A stretch of 64,000 bases of DNA from assembly GCF_000248055.1 (NCBI RefSeq), contig NZ_BAFC01000101.1:1-64000 (forward strand), given 5' to 3'. The translations under genes were made by a program, and so were the position numbers. Below are positions 35,835 to 44,040 of the stretch, piece after piece. The stretch's first letter is position 1. Every line of letters begins with the position of its first letter. The notes beneath the pieces are model-generated. The model was not told the origin of the DNA. It did no database searches and was given only the letters and a program-made list of their open reading frames with translations. This DNA is from Gordonia sputi NBRC 100414. GTDB lineage: Bacteria > Actinomycetota > Actinomycetes > Mycobacteriales > Mycobacteriaceae.

Positions 35835-37198
35835 ACAGCCCATTCACCACCACTGCGCTGGCGCACGGCCTGTTCCGACGCAACCTCGAGCGTGAACCGC
35901 AGGGACGCTGGCGCGACTGTCGGCACGAGCTGACCTGGCCGGACATCATCGTGCCCCCGACGGCCGAGGTGTGGACGCTTCGGGTTCTCTATCTTGTCGC
36001 GCTTGTCGTCGCCCAACTCGTGCCTGCGTCGTCGACGCAGCATCTGGTGAGTGCCTCGGCGTTGATCGCGCTGATGGTCTTCACCGAGATCTGGACTCGC
36101 GTCAACATCGGGCCCATGTGGCGGCGTGTGGGGATCTTCGCTGTCACCACCACGCTGATCGCCGTCGCGATCGCCGCGACACCGATCGCAGGCATCGCGT
36201 CGTGGGCGGGTTACATGCTCTACGCGTCATTGTTCACCGGGCTCCCGATGGTGCTGACCATCAGTGTGTCGTGCGTGCTGATGACGGCGACGCAACGCTA
36301 TGGCTGGGAGAACCTCGCCAATCCCTGGTGGGCGTCGGTACTCGCGTGGATTCTGAACTTCGTGATCGGCGTCGCCGTCGTAGTCGTGACCGAGGCACGC
36401 GAGACATCCGTGATTCGACGCAACCAGCTCACCGAAGACCTCCTCGCAGAACGTTCCCGCACCGCCCGACTGCAGTCCGAACTCCTCGAGCAAGCACGAC
36501 TCGTAGGCATCCGCGACGAGCGTTCCCGCCTCGCCCGCGAATTACACGACACCGTCGCACAGGGATTCGTCGCGGTGGTCACGCAGTTGGAATCCGTCGA
36601 CGAGGCTGAACTGTCCGACGCCACCCGCGACCGTGTGGACAACGCGAAAATGCTTGCGCGCGAAGGACTCGGCGAAGCGCGACGCGCGGTGAACGCACTC
36701 CGACCGCTCACACTGGACGCACAACCGCTACCCACCGCTGTACAGGATCAGCTCACCGCCTTCGCCAAGCGCAATCACATCACCGCGGTACTGCGGGTCG
36801 ACGGCGACGCCCACGACCTCGGCGGCAGTGACGACACCGTACTGCGCATCCTGCAGGAATCACTGGCGAACATCGCCAAACACGCGGGCGCGCAACGGGT
36901 CGTGGTGACGCTGACCTACCTCGACGACGAACTGTTGCTCGACATCCGTGATGACGGAGACGGTTTCGACGTCGACGCGGTACGACGATCCGCTCACAGC
37001 GGCTTCGGACTGACAGGCATGGTCGAACGCGCGCAGTTGCTCAGGGGGACCGTCGTCGTCGAATCCGATCCCGGTGCGGGTTGCGTTGTCTCCGTGTCGA
37101 TTCCCACCGAACGGTCGATTCCCACCGAGCGGTCGATTCCCACCGAGCGGTCGATTCCCACCGAGCGAAGCGATGGGTCGAAAGCAGTACCGCAATGA
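35831..37198 (+). CDS. NarL-type sensor histidine kinase
   Basis: A 455-residue kinase starting at GTG inside the permease stop (GTGA). It has about six N-terminal membrane segments (residues 50-187), a short coiled-coil, phospho-acceptor His239 in RSRLARELHDTVAQGF (HisKA_3), and an HATPase domain with NIAKHAGAQRVVV and GDGFD...GFGLTGMVER. The stimulus is probably sensed in or near the membrane. The C-terminus ends in four copies of SIPTER encoded by an 18-bp tandem repeat. Partner is the next gene. Confidence 0.9.
   Translation: MNSPFTTTALAHGLFRRNLEREPQGRWRDCRHELTWPDIIVPPTAEVWTLRVLYLVALVVAQLVPASSTQHLVSASALIALMVFTEIWTRVNIGPMWRRVGIFAVTTTLIAVAIAATPIAGIASWAGYMLYASLFTGLPMVLTISVSCVLMTATQRYGWENLANPWWASVLAWILNFVIGVAVVVVTEARETSVIRRNQLTEDLLAERSRTARLQSELLEQARLVGIRDERSRLARELHDTVAQGFVAVVTQLESVDEAELSDATRDRVDNAKMLAREGLGEARRAVNALRPLTLDAQPLPTAVQDQLTAFAKRNHITAVLRVDGDAHDLGGSDDTVLRILQESLANIAKHAGAQRVVVTLTYLDDELLLDIRDDGDGFDVDAVRRSAHSGFGLTGMVERAQLLRGTVVVESDPGAGCVVSVSIPTERSIPTERSIPTERSIPTERSDGSKAVPQ
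37097..37168 (+). repeat. 18-bp tandem repeat in the kinase 3' end, four copies
   Basis: TCGATTCCCACCGAACGG and near-identical copies start at 37097, 37115, 37133 and 37151. The period is a multiple of three, so copy number changes keep the frame. The array extends the kinase beyond the ATPase domain. Confidence 0.9.
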
Positions 37199-37827
37199 GC
37201 TCGCGGTCAGACCAGATAAGTATCCTCGTCGTCGACGATCATCCGGTGGTACGCGACGGGATTCGCGGGATGCTCGAACGCGAAGCAGACCTCACCGTCG
37301 TCGGCGAGGCGACCAGTGGCGACGAGGCGCTCGCCCAGGTGGCCGCGCTGACACCCGACGTCGTGTTGATGGATCTGCGCATGCCGGGATCCGATGGTGT
37401 CGGGGCCATTCGGGCTCTGCGCGCAGCCGACCGCGACTGGCCCCGCATCCTTGTGTTGACGACGTACGACACCGACACCGACATTCACGCGGCCGTCGAC
37501 GCGGGAGCCGACGGCTACCTCCTCAAGGCAACCCCGCGCGACGACCTGATCTCAGCGGTGCGTCGTGCTGCAGCCGGCCACAGCGTTCTCGACCCTAGCG
37601 TCGCGGGAAGCCTGATGAGCCGCAATCGTGCCGACACCCTCACCGAACGAGAGCGAGAAGTGTTGCACGCCATCGCCGGAGGCGGCACCAACCGTCAGGT
37701 CGCCGCCGAACTGATGATCAGCGAGGCGACGGTGAAGACGCATCTGCTGCGGCTCTACCCGAAGCTCGGTGTCGCCGACCGTGCCGCGGCCGTGCGGGTT
37801 GCGTTCGAGCGCGGGCTCATCCGGTGA
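37195..37827 (+). CDS. NarL/LuxR-type response regulator
   Basis: A 210-residue regulator: receiver domain with acidic pair VVDDHP, phospho-acceptor Asp60 in VVLMDLRMPG and Lys in YLLKATP; C-terminal LuxR helix-turn-helix LTEREREVLHAIAGGGTNRQVA. ATG overlaps the kinase stop. Cognate partner of the kinase, probably controlling the linked ABC transporter. The last 11 bp overlap the end of the convergent deacetylase gene. Confidence 0.9.
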   Translation: MSSRSDQISILVVDDHPVVRDGIRGMLEREADLTVVGEATSGDEALAQVAALTPDVVLMDLRMPGSDGVGAIRALRAADRDWPRILVLTTYDTDTDIHAAVDAGADGYLLKATPRDDLISAVRRAAAGHSVLDPSVAGSLMSRNRADTLTEREREVLHAIAGGGTNRQVAAELMISEATVKTHLLRLYPKLGVADRAAAVRVAFERGLIR

Positions 37828-38629
37828 CGAAGTAGTCGTCGAGGGTGACCATGGTCAGCTTGCGTTCTCTGATGATTTCCGTGAGTTGTGGGTAAATGTG
37901 CGTCACCGCAGGGTGATTGGCGTGCCCGATCACCACGGCCTGCTGGCGGAAGTAGGTGCGCGCGTTGGCGATGATGTCCTGCTCGCGCAGTACCCGCTCG
38001 TCGCCCAACGTCCCGTACCACATGGTCGACGCCGTGTAGCCCTGGTCGGCGGCGACGCGGTCGACCGCCGCATTGCGGTGTCCGTAGGGCGGACGATAGA
38101 ACGGCGTGCCATCGACTCCGAAGGTGTTCTGCAGGAAGCGCTTGTTGCGGTTGAGCTGGTCGGCGATCGCACTCTCCGACAATGAGGTCAGCGACGGATG
38201 CGTCCAGGTGTGATTCCCCAGCTGGATCTGACCCGATTCCACCAGCGGCGCAAGCGAACTCCGATGGTCGGTCCAACTCTTGTACACACCGGTGACAAAG
38301 AAGGTGAAGCGCGCACCGGTGTCCTGCGCGAACTTGATGTACGCGCCGACGACGTCCGAACGCACCCCGTCGTCGATGGTCAGCGCGAGATAGTTGCCGT
38401 GCCCGGGTAGCGCGGTGATCGGCCCCTTGGGAAGCGGCGCCTTGCTGGGCACAACGGGTGGGGGTGCAACGAGGGGAGGCGTGAGTAACTGCTCAGGCAA
38501 GCCCGGCAACCGGAGGTTCGGCGGAAGCCCCGGCGCCGCAGCGGCTTTCGAATCAGACAAACCGGATATCGCAACGACGGTGCCTGCCGCCAGTGCTGCG
38601 AGGAAATGGCGACGGTCCACGCCGTCCAC
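37817..38629 (-). CDS. Exported polysaccharide deacetylase (NodB domain)
   Basis: A 270-residue protein with a twin-arginine-like leader (DRRHFLAALAAGTVVAISG), a Pro-rich spacer (about residues 35-70), and a NodB homology domain: LTIDDG (catalytic Asp pair), metal-binding NHTWTHP, and FYRPPYGHRN. The family removes N-acetyl groups from peptidoglycan or other envelope glycans with a divalent metal. Monocistronic, ending inside the response regulator gene. Confidence 0.88.
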   Translation of the reverse strand: MDGVDRRHFLAALAAGTVVAISGLSDSKAAAAPGLPPNLRLPGLPEQLLTPPLVAPPPVVPSKAPLPKGPITALPGHGNYLALTIDDGVRSDVVGAYIKFAQDTGARFTFFVTGVYKSWTDHRSSLAPLVESGQIQLGNHTWTHPSLTSLSESAIADQLNRNKRFLQNTFGVDGTPFYRPPYGHRNAAVDRVAADQGYTASTMWYGTLGDERVLREQDIIANARTYFRQQAVVIGHANHPAVTHIYPQLTEIIRERKLTMVTLDDYFVTG

Positions 38630-38680
38630 TTAACAGCAGAGCCACTGACCACACCAGTCACAAGAGGGGCACAGATGATC

Positions 38681-38719
38681 CATGGGTGGGTAAAGCCCCG
38701 AAGGATCTACCCACCCATG
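38681..38719. terminator. Hairpin terminator downstream of the aldehyde dehydrogenase gene
   Basis: A perfect 12-bp stem, CATGGGTGGGTA at 38681-38692 paired with 38708-38719, with a 15-base loop. It lies 31 bp after the minus-strand dehydrogenase stop. Confidence 0.75.
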
Positions 38720-38750
38720 ACGGGGTGTGACGTCGCTGAGCCTTAGTGAC

Positions 38751-40271
38751 TCAGCGCTTACGCGCCTTCTTCGCGGCGCGCTTGTTGAGCTTGCTCCAGA
38801 ACTTGATCTGCCCGTTGGCCATTCGCGTGTCGCGCTTGGTGAACGGCGGCGCGATCATCTCGGCGACGGTGAACGGCATCGTCGAAAATGCCACTGCGCG
38901 TGCATGACTGAACGTCTCGAAGCCGGTCTTGCCGTGGTAGGCGCCCATACCGCTGCGGCCGATGCCGCCGAAGGGCAGTTCCGCACCGAACATGTGCAGT
39001 GCGAAGTCGTTGCCGTTGATCGATCCACTGCGCGTGTTGTCGGCAAGCCTCTTGAAGTTGGCGTTGTCGTCGCCGCACCAGTACATGGTCAGCGGATGGG
39101 GATTCGCTGCGATGTGGGTGATCGCCTCGGTCAGATCGCGGTACGGGTAGACACTCAGGACAGGGCCGAACACCTCGTCGTCGGCGATCTTCATGCCTGC
39201 CTTGACCCCGGTGAGCAGCGTCGGCGGGATCTTGCGACGCTCGGCTGACGGAAGCTGCTCGCCGCCCGGGATCACCTGCCGCTTGGTCGCACCGAGTTCG
39301 ACAGCGTCGTCGATCAGTCCGACGATGCGGTCGTAGTTCTTCTGATTGATCGTCGACGTGTAGTCGGAGTTGTCGTAGATCGTCGGGAAGCTCTTGGTCC
39401 AGTGGGCGATGACCTTGTCGGTGAACTCACCGAGCTTTGCCTCGGGAACGAACACGTAGTCGGGACACAGACACACCTGGCCACCGTTGGCCATACGGGC
39501 CTCGGCCAGCATCTTCGCGGCCTTGCCGATGTCGGCCGAGACGTCGACGACGGCGGGGTTCTTGCCGCCCAACTCGAGCGTCACGGGCACGAGGTTCTTG
39601 GCCGCCTCCTGCGCCACCGACGACCCGACCTCGGGCGAACCGGTGAAGAACAGATGGTCGACAGCGAGCTTCGCGAAGTCGGAGCCCGAGCCATGCTTGG
39701 GCGTGATGACCGCGAGTTCTTCGATGGAGAAATAGTCAGGCGCGTGCCGCGCGATGACCTCGGTGGTGCGTGCGGTGATCGACGACGGCCGCATCAGCAC
39801 CCGGTTCCCTGCCGCGAACGCCGAGGCTGCGGGCACGAACGTCAACTGCAGCGGGAAGTTCCACGGACCCATGATCCCGACCACGCCGAGCGGATCGTGC
39901 CGCACCCGCTGCTTGAACCCGATCAACCCCTGCACCCGCGCCGACGGGGTCTCCTTCATCCATTCCTTGACGCCGCGTCGCTGGTGGGTGATGTCGATGA
40001 GGCATCCGGCGACGTCGGCCGTGATGCTCAATTCGGCTGGGCGCGTGCCGAAGTCGGCGGTCAATGCCGCGCAGATCTCGTCGGAGTTGTCGAGCAGGAG
40101 CGACCCGAGCCGCGTGATGCGTTCGATACGCGTGTTGGCGTCCGGAATGCCGTCCCGCAGGAACGCGGCCTGCTGGATCTCGAGCAGTTCGGCCAACGAG
40201 TGAGCCTCCGACGAGACCCCCTTCTCGATGCGTCGACCCGCACCGGTCGTCACGTCCGCAGGCTTGGTCAT
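38751..40271 (-). CDS. Coniferyl-aldehyde-type aldehyde dehydrogenase
   Basis: A 506-residue ALDH starting at ATG behind AAGGAG. Motifs: GPWNFPLQLTF, FTGSPEVG (cofactor), LELGGKNP (general-base Glu), GGQVCLCPDYV (catalytic Cys), and EVFGPVLSVYPY. The closest named group I recognise is the coniferyl/fatty aldehyde family. The C-terminus is Lys/Arg-rich (NKRAAKKARKR), possibly membrane- or nucleic-acid-facing. It lies next to steroid genes but has no KstR or KstR2 site, so its link to sterol breakdown is uncertain. Confidence 0.85.
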   Translation of the reverse strand: MTKPADVTTGAGRRIEKGVSSEAHSLAELLEIQQAAFLRDGIPDANTRIERITRLGSLLLDNSDEICAALTADFGTRPAELSITADVAGCLIDITHQRRGVKEWMKETPSARVQGLIGFKQRVRHDPLGVVGIMGPWNFPLQLTFVPAASAFAAGNRVLMRPSSITARTTEVIARHAPDYFSIEELAVITPKHGSGSDFAKLAVDHLFFTGSPEVGSSVAQEAAKNLVPVTLELGGKNPAVVDVSADIGKAAKMLAEARMANGGQVCLCPDYVFVPEAKLGEFTDKVIAHWTKSFPTIYDNSDYTSTINQKNYDRIVGLIDDAVELGATKRQVIPGGEQLPSAERRKIPPTLLTGVKAGMKIADDEVFGPVLSVYPYRDLTEAITHIAANPHPLTMYWCGDDNANFKRLADNTRSGSINGNDFALHMFGAELPFGGIGRSGMGAYHGKTGFETFSHARAVAFSTMPFTVAEMIAPPFTKRDTRMANGQIKFWSKLNKRAAKKARKR

Positions 40272-40414
40272 GGTGGCTCCTTGAGGATCTACGGGTGCTC
40301 GGGGGCATAGTCGAATGAGACGCCGCCCCGATTGTGTATCACATGCTATGCCGTAGATCACACGAACGCGAGCGCGGGGTGGCGGACACACCCTGGCCGA
40401 CGCACACTCGACGC

Positions 40415-40435
40415 GAGGAAGCGCCCAGTCGACGC
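40415..40435. repeat. 21-bp sequence identical to 44069-44089
   Basis: The word around GCGCCCAGTCGACG is present here and again, identically over 21 bases, within the 5' coding region of fadD3. Its core is also the inverse of the 21-bp tandem unit just downstream. Confidence 0.8.
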
Positions 40436-40441
40436 GGGCGA

Positions 40442-40525
40442 ACCGTCGACTGTGCGCTCGAGACCGTCGACTGTGCGCCCGAGACCGTCGACTGGGCGCT
40501 CCAGACCGTCGACTGTGCGCTTAGA
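40442..40525. repeat. 21-bp tandem repeat, four copies, between ALDH and fadA6
   Basis: ACCGTCGACTGTGCGCTCGAG-like units start at 40442, 40463, 40484 and 40505 with a few substitutions; each contains GTCGAC. The array fills much of the spacer upstream of the ALDH gene and ends 12 bp before the fadA6 stop. Confidence 0.85.
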
Positions 40526-40537
40526 ACTGCCGAGTGG

Positions 40538-41695
40538 TCAGCCGAGACGCTCGATGATCGTGACGTTGGCCGTGCCGCCGCCCTCGCACATGGTCTGTAG
40601 GCCGTAGCGGCCACCGGTGCGCTCCAGTTCGGCCAGCATTGTCGCGAAGAGCTTCGCCCCGGTGGCGCCGAGAGGATGCCCAAGCGCGATGGCCCCGCCG
40701 TTCGGGTTGACGCGCGCGGGGTCGGCGCCGGTTTCCTTCAGCCAGGCGAGCACAACCGAGGCGAACGCCTCATTGATCTCGACGACGTCGATGTCGTCGA
40801 TGCTCAGCCCCGACTTGGCCAGCGCGTACTTCGTCGCGGGGATGGGCGCGGACAGCATCTTCACGGGGTCGTCGCCGCGGACCGAGATGTGGTGGACGCG
40901 AGCGCGCGGGGTCAGGCCGTACTCGGCGAGTGCCTTCTCGCTGACCACCAGCGCCGCCGACGCGCCGTCGGAGATCTGCGACGCCACCGCCGCGGTCAGC
41001 CGCGAACCGTCGGCCAGCGGGGCCAACCCGGCCATCTTCTCCAACGACGTCTCACGCGGGCATTCGTCGACGACGCAGTCGGCCAGTGCGACAGTCTCGC
41101 CGTCGAACCGTCCCTGTGCGATAGCGGCTTTGGCTCGCTGATGCGACTGCAGCGCCCATTCCTCCATGTCCTCGCGGCTGATGTCCCACTTCCGCGCCAT
41201 CAGATCGGCGCCGACGAACTGTGAGATCTCGGCGTCGCCGAATCGCTCACGCCAGCCGACGGATTCGGCTGTCGGCGTGGTGAATCCGAACTCCTGACCG
41301 GCAATCATGGCCTGCGAGATGGGGATTGCGCTCATGTTCTGCACGCCGCCGACCACGACGACGTCCTGCGTCCCACTCATCACACCCTGCGCCGCAAAGT
41401 GGATGGCCTGCTGGCTCGAACCACACTGACGGTCGACGGTGGTTCCGGGTACCTCCAGCGGCATTCCGGCAGCGAGCCAGGCGGTTCGGGCGATATTGCC
41501 CGCCTGCGGACCGATCGCGTCGACACATCCGAAGACGACGTCGTCGACGACCGCCGGGTCGATCCCCGTCCGAGTGACGAGTGCGGAGATGACATGCGCA
41601 CCCATGTCTGCCGGATGCGTCTTGGCCAGCGAGCCGTTGCGCTTGCCGACGGGCGTACGAATAGCGTCCACGATGTACGCCTGTGGTGTGCTCAT
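40538..41695 (-). CDS. fadA6: Acetyl-CoA acyltransferase FadA6
   Basis: A 385-residue thiolase: nucleophile Cys91 in [24 protein letters not shown] histidine loop and the final MCEGGGTANV cysteine. ATG follows GGAG. FadA6 acts late in HIP degradation, thiolysing the linear beta-keto intermediate left after ring C opening. Downstream of fadE30 and an SDR gene, in the order Rv3560c-Rv3559c-...-Rv3556c. Confidence 0.9.
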   Translation of the reverse strand: MSTPQAYIVDAIRTPVGKRNGSLAKTHPADMGAHVISALVTRTGIDPAVVDDVVFGCVDAIGPQAGNIARTAWLAAGMPLEVPGTTVDRQCGSSQQAIHFAAQGVMSGTQDVVVVGGVQNMSAIPISQAMIAGQEFGFTTPTAESVGWRERFGDAEISQFVGADLMARKWDISREDMEEWALQSHQRAKAAIAQGRFDGETVALADCVVDECPRETSLEKMAGLAPLADGSRLTAAVASQISDGASAALVVSEKALAEYGLTPRARVHHISVRGDDPVKMLSAPIPATKYALAKSGLSIDDIDVVEINEAFASVVLAWLKETGADPARVNPNGGAIALGHPLGATGAKLFATMLAELERTGGRYGLQTMCEGGGTANVTIIERLG

Positions 41696-41726
41696 GAGAA
41701 CTCCTGCTCGATAAGGGTATTCGCGC

Positions 41727-42557
41727 TCAGGCGCGCTGACTGGAGATCGACACCACTTCGCCCGTGAGATATGTGGTGTAGTCGCTGGCGAGCATCGCGA
41801 TGGTGGCCGCGACCTCCCAGACCTCGGCTGCCCGGCCATAGGCCTCGCGCTGTGCAAGGTCGTCGAGCAGTTCGTCGCTGGTCACCTTTGCCAGGAAGGG
41901 ATGCTTGGCAATCGACGGCGCAACAGCATTGATACGCACCCCGTGCTCGGCAGCCTCGACGGCAGAACAGCGCGTCAGTGCCATCACTCCGGCCTTGGCA
42001 GCGGCGTAATGTGCTTGTCCGCGCTGAGCTCTCCACCCGAGTACCGACGCGTTGTTGACGATCACGCCACCGTGCTCGACGGCACGAAAGTAGCGCAGCG
42101 CGGCCCGCGTGGCGCGGAACGTCCCGGTGAGCGTGATGTCGACGACGCGGTCCCACTCCTCGTCCGACATATCGGCGACGGGCGTCTCGCCACCGAGGCC
42201 GGCGTTGTTCACCAACACGTCGATACGTCCGAGTGTGTCTGCGGCACTGGAGATCAGCGAATCCACATCGGCAGTGGACTGCACATTGCACACCACCTTC
42301 CCGACGGTCTGACCGTCGAACTCGGCAGCCAGTTGGTCGGCGGCCTCGCCCAGTCGTCGCTCATGCCAGTCGCTGAGCACGACGTCGGCGCCCTCGAGCA
42401 GCGCCCGACGCGCCGTCGCGAACCCGATGCCCGTGCCCGCCGCTGCGGTCACAACGACTTTGCGTCCCAACAACAATCCGTGTCCCGGCGTCTCCTCCGG
42501 AGGTGTGGCCAACGGTGACCTCACACCATCGACCTCACTCGACGTCGTCTGTGTCAT
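41727..42557 (-). CDS. Short-chain dehydrogenase/reductase, Rv3559c-like
   Basis: A 276-residue SDR: VVTAAAGTGIGFATARRAL (cofactor loop with AAAGTGIG), VLVNNAGLGGE, NNASVLGWRAQ, and YAAAKAG. ATG at 42557 preferred; the frame continues upstream only through a 27-bp tandem repeat that is not homologous to SDRs. Sits between fadE30 and fadA6 and very likely supplies a beta-hydroxyacyl-CoA dehydrogenase step. Confidence 0.87.
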   Translation of the reverse strand: MTQTTSSEVDGVRSPLATPPEETPGHGLLLGRKVVVTAAAGTGIGFATARRALLEGADVVLSDWHERRLGEAADQLAAEFDGQTVGKVVCNVQSTADVDSLISSAADTLGRIDVLVNNAGLGGETPVADMSDEEWDRVVDITLTGTFRATRAALRYFRAVEHGGVIVNNASVLGWRAQRGQAHYAAAKAGVMALTRCSAVEAAEHGVRINAVAPSIAKHPFLAKVTSDELLDDLAQREAYGRAAEVWEVAATIAMLASDYTTYLTGEVVSISSQRA

Positions 42558-42593
42558 CGTGTCCACACCTCTCGCCTCGGTTCCGCGGCCATG

Positions 42594-42701
42594 CCTCGCT
42601 GTGCCCAAGTCATGCTCGTGCCTCGCTGTGCCCAATTCATGCTCGTGCCTCGCTGTGCCCAATTCATGCTCGTGCCTCGCGGTGCTCTCTTCATGCTCGT
42701 G
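42594..42701. repeat. 27-bp tandem repeat, four copies, at the fadE30 3' end
   Basis: Units starting CCTCGC and ending ATGCTCGTG begin at 42594, 42621, 42648 and 42675, with a partial fifth copy inside fadE30 after 42701. Read on the minus strand each unit repeats the end of fadE30, including its TGA stop, so the array looks like serial duplication of the gene terminus. Confidence 0.85.
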
Positions 42702-43986
42702 CCTCGCGGGGCAAGGCGAGTACTCGCTCGGCAATGATGTTGCGCTGCACCTCGTTCGAGCCGCCGTAGATCGTGTCGGCGCGGGTGAAGAGGAACAGGC
42801 GTTGCCATTCGTCGAGCTCGACGTTCTCCGGATCGTGAATGTCATTGAGGTGACCCTCGACCGTCGCGCTGGGGCCGATCAACGACGCAGGACCGGCCAC
42901 CGCCATCGCGAGCTCGCCGAGATCCCGATGCCAGTTGGCCCACAACAGCTTTGCCACCGAGGCCGTCCCTGCAGCGGCGGCCGCACCCCACGTGCCCCCG
43001 GTTAGTGTCGCGTCGTCGTCGAGTGTCCGTTGCGCATTGGCACGCATCGCGCTCAGTCCGATGCGGGCACGAACGAGGCGTGCGGCGATCTCCGGATTCT
43101 CGAGAGATCCGTTGGCTCTTGCCATCTCGGTGATCGCGTCGAGTTCACGCGCGAAGCCCACCTGCTGTCCCAGCGTCGAGACGCCGCGCTCGAACTGCAG
43201 TAGCCCCATCGCGACCCGCCAACCGTCGCCGGACTCGCCGACGATGAGGTCGGCGTCGGTGGTCGCGTCGTCGAAGAAGACCTCGTTGAACTCCGACGTT
43301 CCCGTCAGCTGTTGGATCGGCCGTACCGTGACGCCGGGCTGATCGATCGGGACCAACAGGAAGCCGAGTCCCTTATGGCGCGAGGAGCCCGCTTCCGTAC
43401 GGGCCAGCACGAACACCCACTGCGCGACGTGCGCAAGCGACGTCCAGATCTTCTGTCCGTTGACATGCCAGCGGGTGCCGTCGTCGGAAAGTCGGGCCGT
43501 CGTGGAGACGCCCGCGAGATCGGAGCCCGCCCCTGGCTCGGAGTAGCCCTGGGCCCACAGCTCGGTGACGTCGACGATGCCGGGAAGAAAGCGCTGCTTC
43601 TGCTCTTCGGTGCCGAACTCGATCAGCGTCGGGCCGAGCAGCTCCTCACCGAGGTGATTCACCCTCGCGGGAGCGTTCGCGCGCGCATACTCCTGATGGA
43701 AGATGATTCGCTGCTGGAGTGTCGCGCCACGGCCCCCATACCGCGTGGGCCAGCCGAGGCATGTCCAGCCGGACGCCGCGAGATGGCGATCCCACGCCAG
43801 ACGCTCGGAGAAGAACTCATGCTCGCTTCCGGGACCACCCCGACCCTTCAGCGCGGCGAAGTCGTCGACGAGGTTGTGCGCCAGCCACTCGCGCACCGCT
43901 CGCGTGAACTCTTCGGTCGCGGCGGGCGTGCTTCGCGCCCATTCGCCCAGGTCGACGGCACGATCGGCAAGGTTGATCGACGTCAT
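42691..43986 (-). CDS. fadE30: Acyl-CoA dehydrogenase FadE30
   Basis: A 431-residue flavin acyl-CoA dehydrogenase: WAQGYSEPGAGSDLAGVSTTA and GQKIWTSLAH (FAD/substrate contacts), and the C-terminal DTIYGGSNEVQRNIIAERVL. FadE30 dehydrogenates the HIP-CoA-type thioester formed by FadD3. ATG at 43986 chosen; another ATG at 43998 lies in the operator. First gene of fadE30-SDR-fadA6, divergent from fadD3 across a KstR2 site. Confidence 0.9.
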   Translation of the reverse strand: MTSINLADRAVDLGEWARSTPAATEEFTRAVREWLAHNLVDDFAALKGRGGPGSEHEFFSERLAWDRHLAASGWTCLGWPTRYGGRGATLQQRIIFHQEYARANAPARVNHLGEELLGPTLIEFGTEEQKQRFLPGIVDVTELWAQGYSEPGAGSDLAGVSTTARLSDDGTRWHVNGQKIWTSLAHVAQWVFVLARTEAGSSRHKGLGFLLVPIDQPGVTVRPIQQLTGTSEFNEVFFDDATTDADLIVGESGDGWRVAMGLLQFERGVSTLGQQVGFARELDAITEMARANGSLENPEIAARLVRARIGLSAMRANAQRTLDDDATLTGGTWGAAAAAGTASVAKLLWANWHRDLGELAMAVAGPASLIGPSATVEGHLNDIHDPENVELDEWQRLFLFTRADTIYGGSNEVQRNIIAERVLALPREARA

Positions 43987-43998
43987 GATCGCTAGCAT

Positions 43999-44022
43999 AA
44001 CCTACCAAGCATTTGTTAGGTT
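43999..44022. promoter_or_regulatory. KstR2-type operator, fadE30/fadD3
   Basis: Contains ACCAAGCATTTGTT, fitting AnCAAGnnCTTGnT at all but one fixed base, flanked by AACCTA and TAGGTT arms. It nearly repeats the 28-kb operator and overlaps the fadE30 leader. Confidence 0.78.
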
Positions 44023-44040
44023 GAGGCCATGGAGTCGATA

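Noticed and set aside
42558..42845. Longer SDR N-terminus with ARHEHELGT repeats
   Set aside because: It is translated from the 27-bp tandem array and part of fadE30; the ATG at 42557 begins a normal SDR.
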